Shown: piece after piece, positions 8,901 to 18,940 of the stretch | How positions within the stretch are numbered: the stretch's first letter is position 1 | Layout of the letters: each line of letters opens with the position of its first letter | Source: Rhineura floridana | Taxonomy: Eukaryota; Chordata; Lepidosauria; Squamata; Rhineuridae | Assembly: GCF_030035675.1 (NCBI RefSeq) | Contig: NC_084489.1 | Coordinates: 72,941,365 to 73,005,364, forward strand | DNA: 64,000 bases | Direction: 5' to 3' | Notes under the pieces: generated by a model | Told to the model about the DNA's origin: nothing | Seen by the model: the letters and a program-made list of their open reading frames with translations, nothing else | The model's database searches: none | Made by a program: the position numbers and the translations under genes

Positions 8901-11405
8901 GCCACCGCCACCACCCTTTCCCGGTTAGACTTCTGCTCTGTGGGGGTCACGCCTTGCAGGGCCAGGCCCCAGGTACTCAGCCAGCTGTGGCTGATTTTTT
9001 CCACCAGTCCCTTCTCTGGAGGGAATACATAAGCCGGCTGGCTGAGGTGGCTCCTGCTTTGTCTGCCTTTTTCTGGGTCTTCAGTTATGTGCCTGGGAGA
9101 AAGGACTCACAGCCAAGTGGGCAGATTTGAAGGGGACCCAATTAGCATAGTGACGGGTAGAGGAAGATATGGCGTTGTGAGGAGAACTTGCCAGGTAAGG
9201 GGAACGTGGCCCAGGCAGTTAATGGCTGTGCCTTGTTCTGGTCCTCCCCACACCCGCAGGTTTGTTGGTTGCCCTATCAGCCAGCTCTCAGGCCTCCGGA
9301 TGCTGCTGCTAAATGCCAGATCGGTGCATAGTAAGATCTCCCTCATTCACGATTTAATTGTGGATGAGGCAGCCGATCTGGCATGTAACCGAGACCTGGG
9401 TGGGTGAGTCAGTCTCTCCAAGCTATGTCCACCAAGGTACCTGGTCCAGCATCAGGGTAGACCTGAGGGTCGGGGAGGGGGGTTGCTGTGGTATATAGGA
9501 GCACCATCTTCCTCTGCAAGCACCCTGTCCATGTGACTACTGGTCTGGAGTGTTTGCACCTTATGTTGGGTCAGCGGGACACACTGGGGATTCTGTTGGT
9601 GTACCACCCACCCTAATGCCCAACAGACTCCATAGCTGAGCTGATGGAGGTGGTCTTGAGTGTATTGTTGAGATCCCCCAGACTGTTGGTTCTGGGGGAT
9701 GTCAACATCCATGCTGAGGCCACCTTATCCACGGTGGCCCAGGATTTCATGGTCTCCATGACAACCATGGGACTGTCCCAGTATGCCATTGGCCCAACAC
9801 ATGTAGCAGGGCATACTCTAGATTTGGTTTTTGCATCTGGACATGGAGCTGGTGATCTGAATGTGGGGGGCTTTACATCAGTCCCTCTGTCATGGACAGA
9901 TCACTGCTTGCTGAAGTTTAGACTTACAGCGGCTTTTCCCCTCTGCAAGGGTGGGGGACCTATTAAGTTGGTCTGCCCCCAGAGACTAATGGATCCGGAT
10001 GGTTTCCAAAGGGCTCTGGGGAGTTTTCCAGCTGATAGGATCCATATCTGGATCCATTTCAGTCGGGTTTCAGGCCTGGTTTTGGCACGGAAACAGCCTT
10101 GGTCGCCCTGTATGATGACCTTTGTCGGGAGAGAGACAGGGGGAGTGTGACTCTGTTGATTCTCTTTGATCTCTCAGCAGCTTTCGATACCATCAACCGT
10201 GGTATCCTTCTGGGGAGACTAGCTGAGTTGGGAGTGGGAGGTACTGCATTGCAGTGGTTCCACTCCTACTTGGCAGGTCGCCTCCAGAAGGTGGTGCTTG
10301 GGGAACATTACTTGGCACCCTGGACTCTCCAGTATGGGGTTCTGCAGGGGTCAGTTCTGTCCCCCATGCTGTTCAACATCTACATGAAACCGTTGGGTGA
10401 GGTTATCTGGAGCTTTGGAGTGCATTGCCATCAGTATGCTGATGACACGCAGCTCTATTTCTCCTTTTCATCTTCTTCAGGTGAGGCTTTCAATAAACTG
10501 AGGCTCAATCCAGACAAGACTGAGATGCTGCTAGTGGGTGGTTCTTCTGACTCGATGGTGGATGTCCAACCTGTCCTGGATGGAGTTGCACTCCCCCTGA
10601 AGGAGCAGGTTTGTAACTTGGGGGTTCTCCTAGAACCATCTCTGTCACTTGAGGCTCAGGTAGCCTCGGTGGCACGGAGTGCCTTCAACCAACTTCAGTT
10701 GGTGGCCCAACTACGTCCCTATCTGGACAGGGAGAACCTGGCTTCAGTTTTCTATTCTCTGGTAACCTCCAAATTAGATTACTGCAATGCACTCTACATG
10801 GGGCTGCCATTGAAGACGGTTCGGAAACTGCAGCTTGTGCAAAATGCAGCGGCCAGATTGGTAACAGGGACCAGACGGTCCGAACATATAAAACCAATTC
10901 TGGCCCACTTGCATTGGCTGCCTGTATGTTTCCGAGCTCAATTCAAGGTGCTGGTTTTGACCTATAAAGCCTTACACGGCTTGGGACCACAATACCTGAT
11001 GGAATGCCTCTCCTGATACGAACCCACCCGTACACTATGTTCAAGATCAAAGGCCCTCCTCCGGGTGCCTACTCCAAGGGAAGCTCAGAGGATGGCAAGA
11101 AGGGAGAGGGCCTTCTCGGTGGTGGCCCCCAAATTATGGAATGATACTTATGACGAGGTGCACCTGGCGCCAACACTGTTATCTTTTCGGTGCCAGGTCA
11201 AGACTTTCCTCTTCTCCCAGGCATTTTAGCATGTGTTTCAAATTGTTTTTATATTGTTTTAAATTTTAAAATAGTGTTTTAAATTGTTTTTAAAATATGT
11301 GTTTTAAATTGTATATTTGTTTTAATGTTTCTGATTGATGTAAACCGCCCAGAGAGCTTCGGCTATGGGGTGGTATACAAGTGCAATAAATAAATAAATA
11401 AATAA
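8901..11405 (+). mobile_element. L2-clade LINE with endonuclease and RT remains
   Basis: A GC-rich 5' region is followed by endonuclease pieces: LLLNARSVHSKISLIHDLIV near 9300, then LVLGDVNIHAEA, GHTLDLVF and SWTDHCLLKFRL at 9680-9930. The RT runs over about 10060-11016: FDLSAAFDTINRG (motif A), GVLQGSVLSPMLFNIYM (motif B), QYADDTQLYFSF (motif C with YADD), then the long C-terminal region to QAF near 11227. Compared with the copy at 50127-52930 it has lost the EN-RT linker (near 10040) and a segment after YADD (near 10482). The reading frame changes at least twice, so it is dead. The 3' UTR ends CGCCCAGAGAGCTTCGGCTA and (AAAT)n. About 2.5 kb. Confidence 0.9.
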
Positions 11406-11406
11406 A

Positions 11407-11740
11407 TATTATACCATTTTCAACAGACATACCTTCCCCCAAAGAATCCTGGGAACTGTAGTTTGTAAAGAGTGCTGAGGATTGTTAGGAGACCCATATT
11501 CCAAGAGTTCCCCGAGAAGAGGGATTGATTGTTAAACCCACCCTGAGAATTGTAGCTCTGTGAGGGGAACAGCGGTCTCTCTTTACAAACTACAGTTCCC
11601 AGGATTCTTTGGGGAAAGCCATGGCTGTTTAAAGTGTTATAATAGTGCTTTAAATGTTGCCCTGGGCTCCTGCCGGGAGGAAGGGCGGGATATAAATCAA
11701 ATAATAAATAAATAAATAAATGTATGGCAAAGATGGGCCC
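11407..11740. mobile_element. Harbinger-like MITE, left end lost, with L2 tail inside
   Basis: The body carries AAAGAATCCTGGGAACTGTA and its inverted partner ACTACAGTTCCCAGGATTCT, plus GAATTGTAGCTCTGTGAG, as in 3507-3799. The right terminus AAAGATGGGCCC ends at 11740. The left end abuts the L2 tail and is missing. A 65-bp L2 tail interrupts the right arm. Confidence 0.65.
11657..11721 (+). mobile_element. Minimal L2 3' tail nested in a MITE
   Basis: Only the last 65 bp of an L2 is present: TTGCCCTGGGCTCCTGCCGG, GGAAGGGCGGGATATAAAT and (AAAT)n. TAAATG occurs on both sides and may be a target duplication. This is an extreme 5' truncation. Confidence 0.7.
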
Positions 11741-12015
11741 CTACATTAGATTAGCATGACATCTTAAACCAGGATAATTGTTTGGCCTTAAACAAATGCT
11801 AAGCCAGCAACAAACAATCGTTTGAGGCTGCCTAGTGACTGTGGTTTATTAGAACAGAGCAAACCATGATTCTGGGTTCGCATATCACACTAAGCTATCA
11901 ATTTTGTGATTCGTTGACCCACTTGTGTGAAGGAAGGAGCAAAGTCAGGGTGCTTGGCTGTGTGTACCAGCATGCAAGCCATGCATAGCATAGCTTTCTA
12001 AACCATAGTTTATGG

Positions 12016-12151
12016 CAGCAATGGGAAACACAAGGCCCTCCAGATGTCACACTACAACTCCCATTATCCCTGATCATTTGGCCATGGTGTCTGGGGCTAA
12101 TGGGAGTTGGAGTCCAACAACTTCTGGAGGACTACAGGTTCCTCACCTCTG
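12016..12151. mobile_element. hAT-type MITE with perfect TSD
   Basis: It is a 136-bp palindromic copy with CCCTCCAGATGTCACACTAC, CCAACAACTTCTGGAGGACT and the end CCTCACCTCTG. The flanking GTTTATGG at 12008-12015 and 12152-12159 is an exact 8-bp target duplication, which fixes the ends and supports hAT. Confidence 0.85.
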
Positions 12152-12159
12152 GTTTATGG

Positions 12160-13120
12160 TGTTATGTGTGACCACAGTGTGACAGTGGGAGATGATGGAA
12201 CCATGGTCAAGCTTTTTCAAGACTGGGAATACATTAGCCAACATATTCTATGTGCATATAACTTTCTTTTATTCCCTTTAATATAAGGAAATTAAGTTAA
12301 TGACTTCTACACAGATCAATATGGTGCCCAGATGCCATTGCAGGCCTTTAAGAGTTAGGTTCAGTTGGAGAAATCCTGGAGGTAAAGTTGGTCATACAAG
12401 GGATGGAAACAACCACAGCTGATGAATTTCCTTATTTCTCCCTCACGGCAATTGAAAGTACAGAAGTTCTGTCCTGCGTTATGCTGAAAAGAAAGACAGG
12501 GCTCCAGTACCTATAAAAGAGCAGTGCAGTAGCAAGGAAATCAGCAGAGGTAACAGGGGGAAATTGCCCCTTCTAAACAACTATTAATGGTCCAGGAACC
12601 CTGTTTGTCTGTTCATGTTTACCACAAAATAAGGGAGATGGGGCTCCTGCACCTTTAATTGTTTTAAGGGCTGGCCCTCCCATTAGACAGAGTGAAGCAA
12701 TGTTGGGTGTCATGAAAGGGCAGCAAATTGTTAGATGGTGATGATGATATATTTTAACTGCCAGGGAGAAGCACTTGTGGGATTTTCTGTCTCAGGTACC
12801 AAAATAACATAGTCAGTCTTGGATACTTTGCACCTTGACTTGTGGGGTGGGGGAGAGTTTGCTGTTGTGCCTCAGGCAGGCAGCAAAATGTCTTGGGCAG
12901 ACTGCAAAGGGGGATTTTAGCAGGTGTTGCTTTCCTCACCCTGGCAAGACAAGTGGCACCTGCTAGACAAGGCAAAGGAGACTTGTCCTTAAAAAACAAA
13001 AACAAACTGGCCTCTCTGTCTTGTGCAGAATAGCACAGAGCCAGCATTTCCTCTCTACCAATAATCATTAACTATTTCATGTATCTTAAGTTGTGTTACA
13101 AGAGAGAATAAAAGGAATCT
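12160..13120. other. Intergenic, nothing recognised
   Basis: Unique-looking flank. The complementary open frames at 12754-13068 and 12842-13033 overlap on opposite strands and show no domain. Confidence 0.4.
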
Positions 13121-13124
13121 ATGG

Positions 13125-13210
13125 GTGCAGTCCTGTGTACGCATACCTGGGTATAAACTCTACTGAATACAGTGGGAGTCATTTCTGAATGAACATGCAT
13201 AGGTCTAAGG
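13125..13210. repeat. Short palindromic repeat, cluster copy 1
   Basis: It reads GTGCAGTCCTGTGTACGCAT ... ACTGAATACAGTGGGAGTCA ... AACATGCATAGG. First of four copies within 950 bp upstream of the ADARB2 promoter. Confidence 0.55.
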
Positions 13211-13426
13211 TGATTCCAGATGGGTGCTTTGCATTGTTGCCGTCAACATCCCAGCTCATATTCCCCCCCTCCATTTAATCTAGATTTACACATCCTCAAA
13301 AACTCTAATAATTTAAGAAGAGGAAGAAGAGAAGACTGTATTAAGCCTCCATCTGGAAGCACTGTTAAAACACTATAGCAATATTCAGGGGTGCTGAGTG
13401 AAGGACTGCCATATTTAAAATCATTT

Positions 13427-13617
13427 TTGTGGTGTAGTGGTTAAGGTGTTGGACTACGACCTTGGAAGACCAGGGTTCAAATTCCCAAACATTCATGAAG
13501 CTCACTGGGTGACCTTGGGCCAGTCACTGCCTTTTACACTCCCTATGAATAACGCTTACCATGAAAACCCTATTCATAGGGTCGCAGTAAGTTGGAATCA
13601 ACTTGAAGGCAGTCCAT
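13427..13617 (+). repeat. Sauria-type SINE (tRNA head, BovB tail)
   Basis: The A-box-like part is GTGGTGTAGTGGTTAAGGTG and the B-box-like part is AGGGTTCAAATTCCC. TCACTGGGTGACCTTGGGCC follows, then the tail CATAGGGTCGCAGTAAGTTG and AATCAACTTGAAGGCA. About 190 bp, moderately diverged. Confidence 0.88.
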
Positions 13618-13627
13618 GTCCTACAGT

Positions 13628-13712
13628 ACTATGTACTCTTACATGGGAGTGAACCCCACTGAACATAGTGGGACTTAACTTTCTGACTCTAAATAAGCAT
13701 GCTTAGAAATAA
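13628..13712. repeat. Short palindromic repeat, cluster copy 2
   Basis: ACTCTTACATGGGAGTGAAC and CCCACTGAACATAGTGGGAC form the core palindrome, followed by AAGCATGCTTAG. It follows the SINE within about 15 bp. Confidence 0.6.
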
Positions 13713-13805
13713 AACTTATATAGAAGTGGTGTTGTTTTGTTTATTTTTTTTTTAGGGACTGAAGGAACCGTTGCACTTTCTGAGCTATACTATCTAAGGC
13801 CACCA

Positions 13806-13895
13806 ATTTAGGTGCTTTTACATGGGAGTAAATCCCACTGAACATAGTGGGACTTCTTCTGAACTTAAAAAAATGCATGAACAAGAATAAATAGG
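13806..13895. repeat. Short palindromic repeat, cluster copy 3
   Basis: TTTACATGGGAGTAAATCCC and ACTGAACATAGTGGGACTTC show the same core as the copy 180 bp upstream. Confidence 0.6.
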
Positions 13896-14000
13896 ATACA
13901 AGAGTTTACATACATAGGAGTATACCGAACACTTAAATAGAGTTTTTTGGGAAGGGTGGGAAGGATTGCATTTGTGTGCGGGCGCCACTCCTTTCCAGAG

Positions 14001-14072
14001 CCACGATCTTACACGCGAGTCAATTCCGTTGAACGCAGTAGGCCTTAGTCATGCATAGAACTGCACCATTAG
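14001..14072. repeat. Short palindromic repeat, cluster copy 4, CpG-bearing
   Basis: CGATCTTACACGCGAGTCAA, CCGTTGAACGCAGTAGGCCT and CATGCATAG align with the core of the upstream copies. This copy carries several CpGs where the others have TG or CA, and it lies inside the island edge. Confidence 0.5.
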
Positions 14073-14788
14073 GCTGAAAAACCCTTTGCATGCTTACCGG
14101 GAGTAAGACAGCCAGACATACACCCCAACTCAGGGAGACGCACTTCCCGAAATTAGAGGGGGGGGTGACACGGGAGACAGATGCACCCGGATCAGGCTGT
14201 ATAATACACCGTCCTGTCGACTTCTATCCAGACCTACCGCAGCCTAAGGGTGGGGGCTTTGCGCGGTTTTCGTTCCTTTACAACAATTCCCCTCCGGGGC
14301 CGATCTCCCTTCTCCTACCAGGTCGTAGGCATATCCGTCAGCCCAAATGGGAGCTGAGTTTGCAAGCTGACAAGGGATGGTTGGAGAGAGATACACACGG
14401 GGGGGGGGAGTAGACGGGGAGGCTGCTGATGTCAGAGCCAGGAGACAGTTGTGATTGGATCTAATTAGACTTTGCAGCAGCAAATAGACACGCTCCTTGC
14501 ACGATCGGCTTCAAAGTGGCTGGCGGTGGGCCAAACAACTAGCGGAGGTGCAAAAAAAAAAAATTAAAAACAGAAAAGAAAAAGAAAGAAAAGTGGGCGC
14601 CGTGCAAACCCAGCCCCTGATAAAGCAAGGCGCCCGGTGAGGGAGTGGATGAGGGAAAGCGACGCCGAAAGGAAGGAGGGGACGGCGGGTTCCCGCTCAG
14701 TGTCTCCAATTTATTTATTTGAAAGAGTGCCTGTGTACCTGTTCGCGGTGCTCTCTCGGTCACCGGCGGCAGCAGCAGCTTTTCAAAC

Positions 14789-14818
14789 ATGCCAGCGCTG
14801 AAGATCGCAGGCGCTTGA
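14789..14818 (+). other. Possible upstream ORF in the ADARB2 5' UTR
   Basis: ATG at 14789 opens a nine-codon frame (MPALKIAGA) ending in TGA, 248 nt before the main start. It matters only if transcription begins upstream of 14789, which is not shown. A translated uORF here would lower ADARB2 output. Confidence 0.3.
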
Positions 14819-15066
14819 ACCCAGCTGGCCGAGGCGCCTAAACCGCGCAGAGCTTCTCTCTCTCTGTGTGTGTTTTATTATTATTTGTAATAATTTTTAA
14901 AAAGTCAGCGCCGACTCTGTAGACTGCTCGAAAGCAGCAGCCGCGATACAGAGGAGGGAGGGGGCGTTAAGACCATCCCTCCGCTTCCCCCCCCCTTTTC
15001 CACGACAGGCGACCGAGAAGCCACACGCGCCCCACTTGATTCTCTTGTTTACTGAACTCCCCAGCG

Positions 15067-15166
15067 ATGACTTCCGTCCTGGGGAACAGCCGGGCTTCTG
15101 GAGCTCCGGGCAGTCAGCTGAAATGCAAGTCGAAAAGGAGGAGGAGGAGACGATCGAAGAGGAAAG
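15067..15166 (+). CDS. ADARB2: ADARB2 first coding exon (N-terminus and R-domain)
   Basis: It encodes 33 residues starting [15 protein letters not shown] and ending [18 protein letters not shown]. From memory, human ADARB2 (ADAR3/RED2) starts MASVLG and shares the whole SQLKCKSK-R6-SKRK stretch; I count about 26 of 33 identical. ADARB2 is a nuclear, brain-enriched dsRNA-binding paralogue of the A-to-I editing enzymes with no known deaminase activity, thought to compete for their substrates. The R6SKRK block is the family's arginine-rich R-domain, reported to bind single-stranded RNA and to act in nuclear import. Start: first ATG after an in-frame TGA at 15037-15039, with G at -3. The exon ends in phase 1 (AAA G) at a GTAAGT donor; the next human residues, DKVSILS, require exon 2, not in this window. 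The two dsRBDs and the deaminase domain are therefore also outside. An ADARB1 R-motif exon is the main alternative, but the MTSVLG start favours ADARB2. Confidence 0.92.
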
Positions 15167-15174
15167 GTAAGTTC

Positions 15175-18100
15175 TGCTTCCTTCCCTTCCCGCGAGCCGC
15201 CTCTCCTTTCCCCCTTATCCGTTTGCATCTGTTTTGCCCCTGGCTTTCTTTTCGGGGGAGGCTGCTGTGTGCGTGCGCTGACTTATTTGTGTGCGGGGAG
15301 GAGGGGATTGCCTTTTTGGCACTCTTTCTCAGATGTTGCAGCCACAGAGCATGGGGGGGGGCGTCTCAATTGTTTTGCGAGCATGCCTTTACCTCAGAAA
15401 TCCCCACACTGCAGGCAGGTAAATGTTTGGAAGGCAGTGCGTGCTTCTAAAGGGGGGTATATTTACATGGGAGATTATTTCTAGAGGTCTAAAGCCAGGG
15501 TGATGTGGGGGGGAGGGGAGACTTTCCTCCCTCCCCCGCCTCCCATGTGCTGGAATCAAAATAGCCAGATTCCGCAGCGCTAGTCAAAGCATCTATAACA
15601 GGTGATTCCTTTGACCCTGTCAGAGGTAAAATGATCACATGATCCATAATGGGTGAAGTGGGGGAAAGCTGGAGTAGTCTGAGATTCCCAAAAGGAGGTT
15701 TTTCATCTTCCTTTTAAAAAAATAACAAGAACACTCTCCACTTTAGTTGATTGTGTCAGGGAAACAAGTATATAGTTTCGCTGCTGCCTAGTTTACACAT
15801 GGTTGTTCATGCTCTGTTTTTTTAAAAAATGAAGGTGTGTGCATCATTACGACCCATTTGATCACATTTCACCAATCGGAATTGTATATTTAAGGGAAGG
15901 AGCACATTTTGCTATGGGGGGGATAGGCATGGAGTGAAATAAAGATAGGAGCCCAGATTGGTGACATTTCTAAGCCTTGTTGTTAATCATTTTTGCCAAG
16001 GTTTGTTGTGTTTTTAAAGTTAGGAGGGGTATTAATGCTGGTCCAGTTCTCTCAAGGACCAGCATTCTATAAATGGTAGAGGAATAATTATCCTAATCCA
16101 AAAAAGATAAAGGAGTGAATCTTCCGGATGTCATAAAAAGCTGAAAGTCTGCCTGAGATTAAAGGTTTCCCAAAACTGGCCTGTTTCCTCATAAAGGAAG
16201 GATGAGATGTTGCCAGCACATTGCTAATGCTGTCTCCACAGTTACCATTAAAGACAGTGTGAAATAATAGTTGAAAGTCAAATGACAAGCGCAAAGTAAG
16301 CCAGAGCCTCACTCAGTGAAGTACATTCTGCTGCAAAGGTGCTCAATCGAAAGTCTCTTATCGAAGCAGTAAATTCCATCTAGTCTATAGTTGTCATTGT
16401 TATATAGAGACCTTGTCAGCTCATTCAGGCACTTCAAGACTGATCTTTTTTTGGAGTTGAGATGGAAATTTTTCTTCCATCTCTGAGAATGAAGCAGTTG
16501 GAATGTTAGAGGCCCAAAATATAGATTGCACAAATCAGTGTTTTAATTGCTACTCCCATGTATTTCAAGACCACAGTAGGTGTGGCTAGATAAATTTTGA
16601 GAGATGCTTGGAAGACTTGAATGAATCCAGTCTTCTTTAATTTGGTTGTTTTTATGATATGCCTTCTTTCAGTTAATATTTCCCATCACGAACCCATGAA
16701 CAAATTAAACTGTCAAATACGTCTGTAGAAAGTCAAATGAATAAAAAGTGTTAGGTATGTCCTTGTAATTTGGTCTTTTGCTTTAAAAGAACAATATTAT
16801 TTGTAACTTCTATTGGACAACAAACTTATGGAAGTGTCCTCAGTCTCAGAAATCGGTTTTGAAGCATCAAGTGGAGGGGGGAGCAGGAAAATGCCACATA
16901 ATGTATTAATTGTTACTAAAGCTATCCAGAAGTGAAATTTCTTTCAGTTCTTAAACCTCTTGTGTTACAGACTAGTAAGCAGACACTTCATATTCTGCCT
17001 AAGATTTCACATTCTACCTGTAATGTATCTGTCATGCAGCGCTTGCATAAGTTAAGCAATGTCTGCTTTCTAGGAATTTTAAACTTAGTGGCATTCTAAA
17101 TTTGTCTCTTGAAATGAATCAGTAATTCATTTCAGCCAAGATCTCTGTATTAAAATGCTTTCCATGCAAATTCCAGTGGGCCACTCTCTATTTCTAAGGC
17201 CAATATATTTGTAAAATCTGTAATGAAGATTCATTCATCCTCTGCATCTCTCTGAGTGTTACAACAGCAACAAAGGATTATTCTTGAAAAAGAGTAAGTT
17301 TGTAGAGTGTTAACTACTTCAGAGACTGATTATATGAGTATGGTATCAAGAGTTCCATGTCTTCATAACTAAGCTAAGGCATGATTAGATTGAATTGTTT
17401 AAAAGAGTTTTGTTCTGAGACTGTTACGTATCTATTTTACCTTTCGGGATGTAGTGGTAACAAGGGCTGATCTGACAAACAGTTCTCTTCCTGGACTCCC
17501 ATAATTTGTAAGAAGATGCATATGAATATGTTCTGGCACTGAAAATTACATTTAAAAAAAACAAAAAACAAAAGCTCACCTGTTGATATTTGATAGTTTG
17601 GTAATAGTTTTGGAAATTGTTATTTACTGTCTTATTGCCACTAAGATAGACTAAACCATATTCTCAGGTAAGGTTAAAAAGTGGTTTATTTAGCTATAAT
17701 CGTGTAAATGGCAAGTAAGAGCAGATATCTATAAATAGCATGAATGAATTATTTTTTAAAAACACATCAATATGGTGTCAAAAAACCATTAAATGCTTCT
17801 ATGTCATATGATTTTTTTGGACCATGCTGGAAAATGTTGATCGGTTCCTAACGATACACGCATAATGATGCTCCAAAGCATATCTTACTGCATACTACAG
17901 ATTAGTTCTACTTTTGAAGTGCAAAATACAGCCACCTATGTCTGCAGAGATGTTTATGTCCACTTCATCATGCAGACCAAAAATGCTTGGTGATTCCTTT
18001 AGAAATGTCAGCCTGGCTTTGAACAATGTAGGAAAATAAAAGGCGCATCTAAATTCACCGTTCAGCTGACAAGTGTGCATTGATTATATATGAAAAACAG

Positions 18101-18515
18101 AGTATTCTACCTAAAATACCCATGTGATGGATTGACATTTAATATTGCGAAGGTGTGTTGTTTATTTAACCACCAATGTGAAGCTAAAACTGTTGATACT
18201 CATTTCATAATACTGTTTTCTCATCCCCTCCCAACTTACTCTCTTGGATACCCTTACAATGAAAGGCGTTACCTTTAAAGTTTGTTTTAAAATGTACAGC
18301 CTCCGAGTATCTGCTTCTTCTTAGAAGCACTTTGCTGTTATGAATTTGCTCTGAAGGAGTTAAACCTTGATTCTGCGTTGGGTGAATTAGTTGAAAATCG
18401 GGATATATTTAGGATTAGAGTATCTGCTATGGCAGTCTCTTAACTTCTTTGTCTAATTCAGAAGTGGGATCTCTTGCCTGATTTGAAAATGTCAAAAATA
18501 ATATTGTTTTCTGTT
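15175..18515. other. Repeat-poor start of intron 1
   Basis: Apart from the end of the CpG island (to about 15420) I see no SINE, LINE or MITE terminus in over 3 kb, in contrast with the density elsewhere. The sequence is AT-rich and not low-complexity. Open frames at 16088-16533 and 17895-18278 show no domain. It may hold promoter-proximal regulatory DNA. Confidence 0.4.
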
Positions 18516-18519
18516 TGGG

Positions 18520-18600
18520 GCACGATCCAGCCAAAGTTAAGCTCTCTTAAGTCACACTGATTTCAGTGTGATACAGAAGCATACAAGTAACTTTTCTTAC
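18520..18600. repeat. Degraded palindromic repeat (weak)
   Basis: GGCACGATCCAGCCAAAGTT and CACACTGATTTCAGTGTGAT look like a worn squamate ATTGATTTCAATGGGA-type palindrome. It could also be unique sequence. Confidence 0.3.
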
Positions 18601-18805
18601 TATAATCAATTAGACTTAGAGGTGCTTAACCTGGGCTGTATTATATAGTTGGTGTGTGTATTGTTGGTGTCTTTTTAATAAGTGAAAAAATAACTCTGAA
18701 TCATTTAGGAGACTTTAAAAAAATCAAAACATTACCAAATGCCCTTTTCACCCATTTATCATATACAAGTATCTTTCCACTTATTTTGGAATTCCAAGGC
18801 CAAGA

Positions 18806-18940
18806 TTTAAAGTGTTTTTTAAAAATGTGTTTTTAAATTTGTATATTGGCTTTTAATGTTTTTAATTGTTGTAAGCCGCCCAGAGAGCTTTGGCTATGGG
18901 GCAGTATACAAATGCAATAAATAAGTAAATAAAATAAAAT
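18806..18940 (+). mobile_element. L2 LINE 3' tail
   Basis: The T-rich 3' UTR has GTGTTTTTTAAAAATGTG, then AAGCCGCCCAGAGAGCTTTG and a GCTATGGGGCAGTATACAAA block, then a (AAAT)-like end. Same subfamily as the L2 ending at 11405. 5'-truncated to about 135 bp. Confidence 0.85.

Larger units (their letters stand above)
13975..15420 (+). promoter_or_regulatory. CpG island and likely ADARB2 promoter
   Basis: CpG dinucleotides are rare elsewhere but dense here, roughly one per 10-20 bases over about 14580-15310, with GC-rich blocks either side. An inverted CCAAT (ATTGG at 14454-14458), a homeodomain-type TAATTAG (14462-14468) and G-rich boxes are present. No convincing TATA box stands at a plausible distance. 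The start site is probably between about 14470 and 14950, but it cannot be fixed from sequence alone. The island spans exon 1, as usual for vertebrate brain genes. Confidence 0.75.

Noticed and set aside
13427-13490. tRNA gene suggested by A- and B-box-like motifs
   Set aside because: No cloverleaf or acceptor stem; it continues into a SINE body and BovB tail. The same holds for 34425, 39265, 53434 and 58091.
14540-14600. A-rich run (14550-14590) as a retroposon tail
   Set aside because: Interrupted A/G mix inside the CpG island with no SINE or LINE body beside it.
15067-15450. 127-codon read-through of exon 1 as a full protein
   Set aside because: Past 15166 the reading continues through a perfect GTAAGT donor into intron; similarity to ADARB2 ends exactly there.
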